This document shows positions 46,764 through 55,325 of a stretch of DNA of 64,000 nt, in pieces. Numbering within the stretch: the first letter of the stretch is position 1; every line of letters begins with the position of its first letter. The position numbers were made by a program, and so were the translations under genes. The notes beneath the pieces were generated by a model, which made no database searches, was not told where the DNA came from, and saw only the letters and a list, made by a program, of their open reading frames with translations. The DNA is from Microbacterium luteum (GTDB lineage: Bacteria > Actinomycetota > Actinomycetes > Actinomycetales > Microbacteriaceae): the NCBI RefSeq assembly GCF_015277875.1, contig NZ_CP063814.1, positions 186,001 to 250,000 of the forward strand. The letters are read 5' to 3'.

Positions 46764-46797
46764 GGGTGTGGCCGCGGCCCCCACCGCGGCCACACCC
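46764..46797. promoter_or_regulatory. Perfect 14-bp hairpin upstream of purS
   Basis: GGGTGTGGCCGCGG (46764-46777) and CCGCGGCCACACCC (46784-46797) with a 6-nt loop. It lies 85-118 bp upstream of the purS start in a divergent region, so it is not an obvious terminator of either neighbour; an attenuator or binding site is possible. Confidence 0.5.
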
Positions 46798-47100
46798 TGT
46801 CGAAGGCCGCATCGTCCCCCGGACACCCGCGCCTCCGCTGACGGCGCGGATGAACGCCGGTCAGTCATCGTCGCCGCGGCCGGATTCGACGGGCGAGCCT
46901 CGCGGCCCCCACTTCGCCCGAGGTCGAGACGGCGGCGACGTGCACCAGTCAACGGGACAGGGCGGTCAGCGCCCCGGGTCGACGCCGATTCCGGACACTC
47001 CCGGACAGACAGATCGCGTTCGCGGGCTCGCTCGGGTCGCCGTGTGACGGTGGAATCGATACCTGCCGATTCGGTGTCGTAGCATCAGGATCACTGTGCC

Positions 47101-47109
47101 GGGGGGGGG
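47101..47109 (+). repeat. Run of nine G ahead of the HTH membrane protein gene
   Basis: A homopolymer ending 14 bases before the ATG and 4 bases before the purine-rich ribosome site GGGGGAG (47114-47120). Slippage here could alter spacing between promoter and ribosome site. Confidence 0.7.
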
Positions 47110-47123
47110 CATCGGGGGAGACG

Positions 47124-48257
47124 ATGACAGAAGAAGAGGATGCGTCCACGCGCGCATCTGCACCCTTCGACGCGATCGCCGCGGACCTCCAGCGCCTCCG
47201 TATCGAATCCGGCGACGTGTCGTACGCCGACATCGCTGCGCGGATCGCGCGCCGGCGAGAAGCCGAGGGCGCGAGCCCGGCGGGAGCGCGGATCGCCCGC
47301 TCGACGGTGTACGACGTGTTCCGGCCCGGCCGGCGGCGCATCAACGCCGACCTCGTCGCCGAGATCGTCCTCGCTCTCGGTGGCGACGAGCAATCCGCCC
47401 GCGACTGGCGTCGACGCTGTCTGGCGGCGCGAACCGACCGTGGGGCGGTCGTGGGCGCAGAGGGCCCGGACTCGGATGCCACCGACACGGCCTCGCTGAC
47501 CACGGCCGCCGACACGGTCCCGTCGCCCAGCACCGGCGCCGTTCCGAGCCCGGGCCAGACGGTCAGCACCAGCCCGCCGCCCAGCACCGGCATCCCCAGC
47601 ACCAGCCCGACACCCAGTGCCGGCGCGGCACCGACGACGACGCACGCGGACGCTGATGGCCCCACCCTGGCCACGCTGCGGGCGAGCCTGATCGTCGCGA
47701 TCCTCGTGGGGTCGGTGGGATTGAACCTGTTCGGCACCGCGGTGGCGGGGGAGCTGCGTCTGCCCGTCTACCTCGACATGATCGGCACGGCGACCGCGGC
47801 CTTCGCCCTCGGGCCCTGGTACGGCCTGGCGGTCGGGGTGTCCACGAACCTCCTCGCGGCCCTCATCACCTCTCCCGAGACCATGCTGTTCGGGCTCGTC
47901 AACGCCGCCGGTGCGGTGCTGTGGGGATACGGGATCCGCCGGTTCGCCCACACGATCCCTCGCTTCGTCGTGCTCAACCTCGTCGTGGCACTCGTGTGCA
48001 CCCTCATCGCCGCTCCGTTGAACGGACTGCTGTACGACGGAGACGGGTCGGGCCACGTCACCGACGCGTACATCACCGCACTGCGTACCGCGCAAGGCAT
48101 GTGGCTCGCCGTCTTCTCCGTCAACTTCCTCGCATCGCTTGCCGACAAGCTCATCGCCGGGTTCGCGGCGCTCGCCCTCGCGCGTCTGGTCGCTCCTCTG
48201 CGGCTGCGAGACGAGCCCATCCCGCGACTCCTCCGCCCGCGATCACGCCGCCGCTGA
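47124..48257 (+). CDS. HTH domain fused to S-component-like membrane domain
   Basis: 377 residues. Residues about 14-105 are a cytoplasmic helical, HTH-like region (DIAARIARRREAEG, RIARSTVYDVFRPGRRRINA); 106-180 is a Ser/Thr/Pro-rich linker (PSPSTGAVPSPGQTVSTSPP); from about 186 come five or six membrane segments (LPVYLDMIGTATAAFALGPW, FGLVNAAGAVLWGYGIRRF) resembling ECF-transporter S components. This could be a membrane-bound regulator that senses a vitamin-like ligand, but neither DNA binding nor ligand is shown. The start ATG follows GGGGGAG. No ECF ATPase genes are adjacent. Confidence 0.7.
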   Translation: MTEEEDASTRASAPFDAIAADLQRLRIESGDVSYADIAARIARRREAEGASPAGARIARSTVYDVFRPGRRRINADLVAEIVLALGGDEQSARDWRRRCLAARTDRGAVVGAEGPDSDATDTASLTTAADTVPSPSTGAVPSPGQTVSTSPPPSTGIPSTSPTPSAGAAPTTTHADADGPTLATLRASLIVAILVGSVGLNLFGTAVAGELRLPVYLDMIGTATAAFALGPWYGLAVGVSTNLLAALITSPETMLFGLVNAAGAVLWGYGIRRFAHTIPRFVVLNLVVALVCTLIAAPLNGLLYDGDGSGHVTDAYITALRTAQGMWLAVFSVNFLASLADKLIAGFAALALARLVAPLRLRDEPIPRLLRPRSRRR

Positions 48258-48328
48258 GGCTGTATTCCACGTCATGAATGTGGCGTGACGCCGCGTCCGA
48301 GTAGCGCGTGACCAAACCGTGATCAGGG

Positions 48329-48398
48329 TGGGAGCGCTCCCTTGACATCGTGAGAGCGCTCCCGTAGCGTCTCTCCTCGTTCGGTGAGAGCGCTCTCA
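48329..48398 (+). promoter_or_regulatory. ceb promoter with three CebR-type operators
   Basis: TTGACA (48342-48347), 17-bp spacer, TAGCGT (48365-48370). Operators: TGGGAGCGCTCCCT (48329-48342) directly upstream of and touching the -35, TGAGAGCGCTCCC (48351-48363) between the boxes, and the perfect palindrome TGAGAGCGCTCTCA (48385-48398) downstream. The first differs by one base from the known CebR/CelR box TGGGAGCGCTCCCA. Repression by the LacI protein at 53364-54383, relieved by cello-oligosaccharides, is the expected model. Confidence 0.88.
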
Positions 48399-48457
48399 TG
48401 ACTTGCATGCGGCGAGCACCGGCATCCACCAGGACCCACACCACAAAGGAGTGACCC

Positions 48458-49738
48458 GTGAAATCACGCGCCTTGCGCCGCGCCGCTGCCGCGGCAGCCG
48501 CGGCATCCGCCACAGCCCTCGTCCTCGCCGGCTGTGCCGGCTCGTCGGACTCGTCGAGCAGTGGCTCGGGCGATGAAGAGGTCGAGCTGACGATCGCCAC
48601 CTTCAACGACTTCGGCTACACCGATGAGCTCCTGCAGGAGTACATGGACGAGCACCCGAACGTCACGATCGTGCACAACCGCGCGGCCACCTCGAATGAC
48701 GCCCGCGCCAACTACTTCCAGAAGCTCGGCAAGACCGGCCTCGCCGACATCGAGGCCATCGAGGTCGACTGGCTGCCCGAGGTGATGGAATACGCCGACC
48801 TGCTCGCCCCGGTTCCCACCGACCTGTCCGACCGCTGGCTCGACTGGAAGGTTGAGGCCGCCACCGACGCCGAGGGCAACCTCATCGGATACGGCACCGA
48901 CATCGGGCCCGAGGGCGTGTGCTACCGCTCCGACCTGTTCGCCGAGGCGGGCCTGCCCACCGATCGCGACGAGGTCGCCGCGATGCTCGAGGGCGACTGG
49001 TCCACCTACTTCGAGATGGGCGAGCAGTACGTGGAGGCCACGGGGAACGCCTTCTTCGACTCCGCCGGCGGCACCTACCAGGGCATGGTCAACCAGCTGC
49101 CCGCTGCTTACGAAGACCCCGAGACGGGGGAGATCACCGCGACCGAGAACCCCGAGGTCGCCGACATCTACGACCAGGTGCTCGAGGCGAGTGCGGACCA
49201 GTCCGCCCACCTCGGTCAGTGGTCCGACGACTGGTTCGCCGGCCTGTCCAACGGCGCCTTCGCCACCATGCTCTGCCCGGGCTGGATGCTCGGCGTCATC
49301 GAGGGCAACGCAGCCGACACCACCGGCTGGGACATCGCGAACGTCTTCCCGAACGGCGGCGGCAACTGGGGCGGGTCGTACCTGACCGTCCCCGGCAACG
49401 GCGCCAACGTCGAGGCCGCGCAGGAACTGGCCGACTGGCTGACCGCTCCCGAGCAGCAGATCAAGGCGTTCGAGGCCGCTGGAACGTTCCCGAGCCAGAA
49501 CGAGGCGCTCACCGACCCGACGCTGCTGGAGGCGACCAACGCCTACTTCAACGACGCACCGGTCGGATCGATCCTGAGTGACCGGGCCAACGCCGTCACC
49601 GTGTCGCCGTTCAAGGGCGAGTACTACTTCCAGATCAACGACGCGATGCAGCAGGCGCTGACCCGTGTCGAAGACGGGACGCAGGACGCCCAGACCTCGT
49701 GGGACCAGTGGGTCTCCGAAGTCGAGCTCATCGGCTGA
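48458..49738 (+). CDS. cebE: Cellobiose/cello-oligosaccharide ABC transporter binding lipoprotein
   Basis: 426 residues, GTG start. Signal peptide with lipobox LAGC, then a Ser/Gly-rich spacer. LADIEAIEVDWLPEVMEYAD, GTDIGPEGVCYRSDLFAEAG and GLPTDRDEVAAM match CebE-type binding proteins of the CUT1 class. It binds cellobiose/cellotriose outside the membrane. First gene of the ceb operon, followed by a 17-bp-stem hairpin before the permease genes. Confidence 0.9.
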   Translation: MKSRALRRAAAAAAAASATALVLAGCAGSSDSSSSGSGDEEVELTIATFNDFGYTDELLQEYMDEHPNVTIVHNRAATSNDARANYFQKLGKTGLADIEAIEVDWLPEVMEYADLLAPVPTDLSDRWLDWKVEAATDAEGNLIGYGTDIGPEGVCYRSDLFAEAGLPTDRDEVAAMLEGDWSTYFEMGEQYVEATGNAFFDSAGGTYQGMVNQLPAAYEDPETGEITATENPEVADIYDQVLEASADQSAHLGQWSDDWFAGLSNGAFATMLCPGWMLGVIEGNAADTTGWDIANVFPNGGGNWGGSYLTVPGNGANVEAAQELADWLTAPEQQIKAFEAAGTFPSQNEALTDPTLLEATNAYFNDAPVGSILSDRANAVTVSPFKGEYYFQINDAMQQALTRVEDGTQDAQTSWDQWVSEVELIG

Positions 49739-49742
49739 CACC

Positions 49743-49780
49743 CTTCGGGGGCGGGTGCGAGCGCGCACCCGCCCCCGAAG
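49743..49780 (+). promoter_or_regulatory. Strong intercistronic hairpin between cebE and cebF
   Basis: CTTCGGGGGCGGGTGCG (49743-49759) pairs over all 17 bp with CGCACCCGCCCCCGAAG (49764-49780), 4-nt loop, 4 nt after the cebE stop. It probably stabilises the cebE message or stops most transcription before the permeases, keeping the binding protein in excess. Confidence 0.8.
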
Positions 49781-49825
49781 CGACGAGCGCCCCCGCCGTA
49801 TCGCACGCATGAAACGAGGACCGTC

Positions 49826-50932
49826 GTGACCGCGACAACCACCCCGCCGAAGGCCCCGAGCCGGCGGAGCGAGACCCCCGAGCCGGAGCGCCCCGTCAAG
49901 CGGATCGCCTTCGGGCATCGGCTGAGCACCTGGGACCTGAAGTTCTCGCCCTACCTCTACATCTCGCCGTTCTTCATCCTGTTCGCGATCGTCGGGCTGT
50001 TCCCGATCGCCTACACCGCGGTCATCTCGTTCATGGACTGGGACCTGGTGCGAAACGCGGGCGAATTCGTCGGCTTCGAGCAGTACGGCTGGATCCTCGG
50101 GAACCCGAAGTTCTGGATCGCCCTGCGCAACACCTTCAGCATCTTCCTGCTGTCATCCATCCCGCAGCTGATCGCCGCGATCTTCATCGCCGCGATGCTC
50201 GACCAGAACATCCGCGCCAAGACCTTCTGGCGCATGGGGGTCCTCGCCCCCTATGTCATGGCTCCGGTGGCCGTCGCCCTCATCTTCAGCAACCTGTTCG
50301 GCGACCAGTACGGCCTCGTCAACACGACCCTGCAGAACCTCGGCATCCCCGCCATCCAGTGGCACTCGGATGCGTTCGCCAGCCACATCGCGATCGCGAC
50401 GATGGTGAACTTCCGCTGGACCGGTTACAACACCCTCATCCTGCTGGCGGCGATGCAGGCCATCCCGCGCGACTACTACGAGGCCGCGACGGTCGACGGC
50501 GCGGGCAAGGTGCGCCAGTTCTTCTCGATCACCGTGCCGAGCCTGCGCCCGACGCTGATCTTCGTGATCATCACCTCCACCATCGGCGGTCTGCAGATCT
50601 TCGACGAGCCGCGCATGTACGACCAGTACGGCACCGGCGGGCCGAACTCGCAGTGGCTGACGATCACCCTCTGGCTCTACAACATCGGCTGGGGCGAATG
50701 GAACTTCGGCCGCGCCGCCGCCCTCGCGTGGATCCTCTTCATCATCATCCTGCTCATCGGCGTCATCAACCTGTTCGTCACCCAGGGGCTGGTGCGCACC
50801 GAAGGAACCCGCACCACCCAGACCCGATCCGAACGCCGCGCCGCCGCCCGATCCGCCCGGCTCGCCGTGCAGAGCGACGCTCGTGCGCGTGCCGCATCCG
50901 CGACCGGCCCGACCCGAGAGGACGAGCGATGA
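49826..50932 (+). CDS. cebF: Cello-oligosaccharide ABC transporter permease
   Basis: 368 residues, GTG at 49826. Six membrane segments (FSPYLYISPFFILFAIVGLF first) and the EAA motif YYEAATVDGAGKVRQFFSIT, the CUT1 permease pattern. The extended C-terminal tail of about 50 residues is Arg/Ala-rich and cytoplasmic. Overlaps cebG by 4 nt. The ATPase is not in the operon; in streptomycetes MsiK serves this role from elsewhere. Confidence 0.92.
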   Translation: MTATTTPPKAPSRRSETPEPERPVKRIAFGHRLSTWDLKFSPYLYISPFFILFAIVGLFPIAYTAVISFMDWDLVRNAGEFVGFEQYGWILGNPKFWIALRNTFSIFLLSSIPQLIAAIFIAAMLDQNIRAKTFWRMGVLAPYVMAPVAVALIFSNLFGDQYGLVNTTLQNLGIPAIQWHSDAFASHIAIATMVNFRWTGYNTLILLAAMQAIPRDYYEAATVDGAGKVRQFFSITVPSLRPTLIFVIITSTIGGLQIFDEPRMYDQYGTGGPNSQWLTITLWLYNIGWGEWNFGRAAALAWILFIIILLIGVINLFVTQGLVRTEGTRTTQTRSERRAAARSARLAVQSDARARAASATGPTREDER

Positions 50933-51843
50933 GCACCACCACCACTCCTCCCGTCACCATCGCCGACAGTGACATCCCCGCCGAGGAGAAGCGACGCCCG
51001 CGTCGCCGCCGCGCGATCCGCGGATCGCGACCGGGCTGGTTCGTCTACGGTGCGCTGGCGATCGTGCTCGGCGGGTCGCTGTTCCCCTTCTACTGGTCGT
51101 TCCTCATCGGATCCGGCGACGCCTCCACCATCCGCGACCCCGACATGTCGTGGCTGCCCGGCGGCAATTTCATCGACAACGCCCTCGCGGTCGTCAACGA
51201 CCCGGCCGTGAACTTCTGGCTCGCGCTGTGGAACTCCATCTACAGCTCGGCGCTCATCGCCCTGTCCGTCGTGTTCTTCTCGACCCTCGCCGGCTGGGCC
51301 TTCGCGAAGCTGCGGTTCCGCGGTGCCAACTGGCTGCTCGTCTTCGTCATCGCCACGATGGCCGTGCCGATGCAGCTCGGCGTCGTTCCGCTGTACATCC
51401 TCTTCGCCGACCTCGGCTGGACCGGCCAGATCGGTGCGATCATCGTTCCGGCACTGGTGACGGCATTCGGGGTGTTCTGGATGACGCAGTACCTGCGCCA
51501 GTCCGTTCCCGACGAGCTCATCGAGGCGGCGCGCGTCGACGGTGCGACATCGTTCCGCACCTTCTGGACGATCGGCCTGCCCGCCGCGCGCCCGGCCGCC
51601 GCGATGCTCGGACTGTTCACGTTCGTGACCGCCTGGAACAACTTCTTCTGGCCGTTCATCGTGCTCGACCGGCAGAACCCGACGCTGCCGGTGGCGCTGT
51701 CGCTGCTGCAGTCGAACTACTTCGTCGACTACTCCATCGTGCTGGCGGGCGTGCTGCTGGCGACCATCCCCCTGTTGATCCTCTTCGTGTTCGTCGGCAA
51801 GCAGCTGGTGAGCGGCATCATGGCAGGAGCCGTGAAGGGATGA
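50929..51843 (+). CDS. cebG: Cello-oligosaccharide ABC transporter permease
   Basis: 304 residues, ATG 50929. A basic N-terminal tail (EEKRRPRRRRAIRGSRPGWF), six membrane segments and EAA motif LIEAARVDGATSFRTFWTIG. Second CUT1 permease, forms the channel with CebF. Overlaps both neighbours by 4 nt. Confidence 0.92.
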   Translation: MSTTTTPPVTIADSDIPAEEKRRPRRRRAIRGSRPGWFVYGALAIVLGGSLFPFYWSFLIGSGDASTIRDPDMSWLPGGNFIDNALAVVNDPAVNFWLALWNSIYSSALIALSVVFFSTLAGWAFAKLRFRGANWLLVFVIATMAVPMQLGVVPLYILFADLGWTGQIGAIIVPALVTAFGVFWMTQYLRQSVPDELIEAARVDGATSFRTFWTIGLPAARPAAAMLGLFTFVTAWNNFFWPFIVLDRQNPTLPVALSLLQSNYFVDYSIVLAGVLLATIPLLILFVFVGKQLVSGIMAGAVKG

Positions 51844-53324
51844 GCACCATGACCGCCACCACCTCCCGAGAGGACTCCCCCCGGATGACCGCCCCCTCGC
51901 GCCCGTTCCCGTCGGACTTCCTGTTCGGCGCCGCCACCGCGGCCTTCCAGATCGAAGGCGCGGCCCGCGAGGACGGTCGTCGCGACTCGATCTGGGACGC
52001 GTTCTGCCGGGTGCCCGACGCCGTGATCAACGGCGACAACGGCGACGTCGCCTGCGATCACTACCACCGCTACCGCGACGACGTCGCGCTCATGTCGGAC
52101 ATGGGCCTGAACACCTATCGCTTCTCGACGTCGTGGTCTCGCGTGCGGCCCGACGGCGGCGCGGTGAACGCGGCCGGCGTCGACTTCTACAAGCGTCTCG
52201 TCGATGAGCTGCTGGATGCCGGCATCCTGCCCTGGCTCACCCTCTACCACTGGGATCTGCCGCAGGCGCTGCAGGAGAAGGGCGGGTGGGCGAACCGCGA
52301 CACGGCAGCCCGCTTCACCGAGTACGCGCTCGACATGCACGACGCCCTGGGCGACCGGGTGCGCGTGTGGACGACCCTCAACGAACCGTGGTGCTCGTCG
52401 TTCCTCAGCTACACCGCCGGCATCCACGCCCCCGGTCACTACAGCGTGGAAGAGGGCCTGCTCGCCTCGCACCATCTGCTGCTCGGGCACGGACAGACGA
52501 TCTCGGCGCTCCGTGAGCGCGACGCGTCGCTGAACCTCGGCATCACGCTGAACCTCACCGTCGCCGACGCCGTGGATCCCGCCGACCCCGCCGACGCCGA
52601 CGCCGCGCGTCGCATCGACGGACAGTTCAACCGCTGGTTCCTCGATCCGATCTTCCGCGGGGAGTACCCGGCGGACGTGGTCGAGGACATCCGGCGAGTG
52701 GATGCCGACGCCGTCGCCGCGTTCGAGACCGCCGTGCGGCCGGGCGACCTCGAGACGATCGCGAGCCGCATCGACTCGCTCGGCGTGAACTACTACCACG
52801 GCGAGTACGTGGGCGGTCACGAGCCGGAGGTCGCACCCGTCGGCGGCGATGCGCCCACCGCGCGTCCCGCGCACTCGGCGTTCCCCTCGCACGAGGGCAT
52901 CTTCTGGCACGAGCGGGGACTTCCGCGCACCCCGATGCAGTGGGAGGTGCAGCCGGAAGGACTCACCCGCCTGCTGCAGCGGGTGTCGGCCGACTATGCG
53001 GGCCCGGCCGGGACGGCGCTGTACGTCACCGAGAACGGCGCCGCCTACGACGACGTCGCGATCGTCGAAGACGGCGAGACCCGTGTGCACGATGCCGACC
53101 GCGTCGAGTTCCTGCGCGGACACTTGGGCGCCGTGCTCGACGCGATCGAGGCCGGTGTCGAGGTCGGCGGGTACTTCTACTGGTCGATGCTCGACAACTT
53201 CGAGTGGGCGTGGGGCTACGAGAAGCGGTTCGGCATCGTGCGCGTGGACTACGCCACGCAGGAGCGGGCCGTGAAGGACAGCGGTCGCGAGTACGCTCGC
53301 ATCATCGCCTCGCGCGCGCTGTGA
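51840..53324 (+). CDS. bglC: Beta-glucosidase, glycoside hydrolase family 1
   Basis: 494 residues. Acid/base Glu182 in TLNEP, nucleophile Glu398 in YVTENG, and FLFGAATAAFQIEGAAREDG near the N-terminus. No signal peptide, so it hydrolyses imported cellobiose inside the cell. Start ATG 51840 overlaps cebG; a second in-frame ATG at 51885 is a possible alternative. The natural last enzymatic step of the ceb operon. Confidence 0.95.
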   Translation: MSTMTATTSREDSPRMTAPSRPFPSDFLFGAATAAFQIEGAAREDGRRDSIWDAFCRVPDAVINGDNGDVACDHYHRYRDDVALMSDMGLNTYRFSTSWSRVRPDGGAVNAAGVDFYKRLVDELLDAGILPWLTLYHWDLPQALQEKGGWANRDTAARFTEYALDMHDALGDRVRVWTTLNEPWCSSFLSYTAGIHAPGHYSVEEGLLASHHLLLGHGQTISALRERDASLNLGITLNLTVADAVDPADPADADAARRIDGQFNRWFLDPIFRGEYPADVVEDIRRVDADAVAAFETAVRPGDLETIASRIDSLGVNYYHGEYVGGHEPEVAPVGGDAPTARPAHSAFPSHEGIFWHERGLPRTPMQWEVQPEGLTRLLQRVSADYAGPAGTALYVTENGAAYDDVAIVEDGETRVHDADRVEFLRGHLGAVLDAIEAGVEVGGYFYWSMLDNFEWAWGYEKRFGIVRVDYATQERAVKDSGREYARIIASRAL

Positions 53325-53363
53325 TCCCGCACCGCCCGATCGCGCAGGCGTAGGGAAGGAGTC

Positions 53364-54383
53364 GTGGTGACCACGTCGTCCGCAGCTCGCGGGGCCGTCA
53401 CGATCGAGGAGGTCGCCGCCGAGGCCGGGGTGTCGAGGTCGACGGTGTCACGCGTCGTCAACGGTTCCCCCGCCGTCAGCCCGGAGGCCGTCGAAGCGGT
53501 CACCCGCGCGATCGCCGACCTCAACTACGTGCCCAACCGCGCCGCGCGCACCCTCGCCAGTCGTCAGACCCACGCGATCGCGCTGATCGTGCCCGAGGAC
53601 ACCACGCGGTTCTTCGGGGACCCGTTCTTCGCCTCGGTCGTCTCCGGCATCAATGCACGCCTCAGTCAGTCCGACTACGTGCTCAACCTCGTGATCGCGA
53701 GCGACGACCCGGGCGACAAGACCACGAGCTACATGCGCTCGGGTGCGGTCGACGGCGCCATCGTCGTCTCCCACCACACCAGCGACACGTACCTGGATCG
53801 CATCGCTGCCGCCGTCCCCGTCGTCTACGGCGGCCGTCCCGTGACCACGCGCGAACGCGACTACTACGTCGACGTCGACAACCGCCGCGGCGGCTACGAG
53901 GCGACCGCGCACCTGATCGGCAAGGGCCACCGCACGATCGCCTCGATCAGCGGCCCGCTCGACATGCCGGCGGCGATCGACCGCCTCCAGGGGTATCGCG
54001 ATGCCCTCGCCGCCGCCGACCTCGCCGAGGGAATCGTCGAGGACGGCGACTTCACCACCGACGGCGGCGCCGCCGCGATGCGCCGCATGCTCGCGGCGGG
54101 TCCCTGCCCCGAAGCGATCTTCGTCGCGAGCGACCTCATGGCGCAGGGTGTGCTCAGCGTGCTGGCGGCCGAGGGCATATCGGTTCCCGGTGACGTCGCG
54201 ATCGTCGGGTTCGACGATTCCCCGGTTGCGACATCCGTCACCCCACGGCTGACGACGGTTCGCCAGCCGTCGTTCGAGCAGGGCGAGCAGATGGCGAGCA
54301 TGCTGCTCGACCGCCTCGCCGGGCTCGAGCCTGCCCACGTGACGGTGCTTCCCGCCGATCTCATCGTGCGCGACTCCGCCTGA
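53364..54383 (+). CDS. cebR: LacI-family repressor of the ceb operon
   Basis: 339 residues, GTG 53364 with GGAAGGAG upstream. HTH VTIEEVAAEAGVSRSTVSRV at about 12-31 with hinge VPNRAARTLASR, then the periplasmic-binding-protein-like sensor (GFDDSPVATSVTPRLTTVRQ). It lies 39 bp after bglC and probably binds the three operators at 48329-48398, since no closer regulator exists. Confidence 0.9.
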   Translation: MVTTSSAARGAVTIEEVAAEAGVSRSTVSRVVNGSPAVSPEAVEAVTRAIADLNYVPNRAARTLASRQTHAIALIVPEDTTRFFGDPFFASVVSGINARLSQSDYVLNLVIASDDPGDKTTSYMRSGAVDGAIVVSHHTSDTYLDRIAAAVPVVYGGRPVTTRERDYYVDVDNRRGGYEATAHLIGKGHRTIASISGPLDMPAAIDRLQGYRDALAAADLAEGIVEDGDFTTDGGAAAMRRMLAAGPCPEAIFVASDLMAQGVLSVLAAEGISVPGDVAIVGFDDSPVATSVTPRLTTVRQPSFEQGEQMASMLLDRLAGLEPAHVTVLPADLIVRDSA

Positions 54384-54401
54384 TCGCTGCACGGAGCCGC
54401 C

Positions 54402-55286
54402 TCACCCGCGGCCGGAGACCCCCGCGTGCAGCACGTTGTTCCAGGGGTCGTCGAAGGTGACGGTGCGGCCGTCGTCGCGCACCGGCACCCCGCGATCCCG
54501 AAGCCGTTCGCCCAGGGCGCCGAGGGCGTCGTCGTCGGGGAGCACCAGGTCCACGCGGCCCAGGCCGAGCGCGGGCATGCGCGGGCCGGCCCCCCGAGAA
54601 TTCCAGACGTTCATCGCCATGTGATGGTGGTATCCGCCGGCGCTGACGAAGACGGCCTGGTTCCCGAGGGATGCGGTCACATCGAACCCCATCGTGTCGG
54701 CGTAGAACGCGCGCGCCGTGGCGGCATCCCCGACGGACAGATGCACGTGTCCGACCGCGGCGGGATCGTCGGCGGTGGCACCGAGCGCCGCCTCATCGGT
54801 GAGATGTTCGGAGAGGAACGCGTTCGGGTCGAGGAACAGCGTCGCCATCTCGACCTGGCCGTGGGTCCACGACCACTCCGTGCGCGCTCGATCCCAGTAG
54901 AGTTCGATGCCGTTGCCCTCGGGATCGGTGAGGTAGAACGCCTGACTGACGAGATGATCGGCCGAGCCGGTGAAGCTTCCCGGGGCGTGGCGCGCGACGG
55001 AGTACAGGGCGGCGGCCAGGGCGCGCTGGCTCTCGAAGAGGATCGCGGTGTGGAACAGCCCTGCCGATCCGGGAACGGCGTGCCGGAGCGTCGGCTCATG
55101 CCGCAGCACCAGGATTGCGTGCCCGGCACGGCCGAGGGTCGCCGACGTCGCGTCCTCGGCGAGCACCTGCAGAGTGACGACGTCGCGGTAGAAGCGCATC
55201 ATCGCGTCGAGATCGGCGACGAGCAGCGTCACCGCGCCCATCGAGGTCGCGGACGCCAGCCGGTCGCCGCGGGTTTTCTCATTCAT
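54402..55286 (-). CDS. VOC-family protein, two glyoxalase/dioxygenase-like modules
   Basis: 294 residues from ATG 55286; a TTG four codons upstream is also possible. Two repeats of the betaalphabetabetabeta module: VTLLVADLDAMMRFYRDVVT ... FHTAILFESQ ... GNGIELYWDRAR, then VGHVHLSVGDAATARAFYAD ... YHHHMAMNVWNSRG. This is the layout of CatE-type catechol 2,3-dioxygenase-like proteins. Metal-dependent ring opening or isomerisation of an unknown substrate. Confidence 0.85.
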   Translation of the reverse strand: MNEKTRGDRLASATSMGAVTLLVADLDAMMRFYRDVVTLQVLAEDATSATLGRAGHAILVLRHEPTLRHAVPGSAGLFHTAILFESQRALAAALYSVARHAPGSFTGSADHLVSQAFYLTDPEGNGIELYWDRARTEWSWTHGQVEMATLFLDPNAFLSEHLTDEAALGATADDPAAVGHVHLSVGDAATARAFYADTMGFDVTASLGNQAVFVSAGGYHHHMAMNVWNSRGAGPRMPALGLGRVDLVLPDDDALGALGERLRDRGVPVRDDGRTVTFDDPWNNVLHAGVSGRG

Positions 55287-55325
55287 GGGAATGAACAACC
55301 GCGGCGACCGTCGTGGTGTTCCGGA

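Larger units (their letters stand above)
46680..47123. other. Divergent intergenic region upstream of purSQ and the HTH membrane protein
   Basis: Contains a perfect 14-bp hairpin at 46764-46797, no supported gene, and a run of nine G at 47101-47109 next to the ribosome site of the following gene. TAGCAT at 47080-47085 could be a -10 box for that gene, without a convincing -35. Confidence 0.6.
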
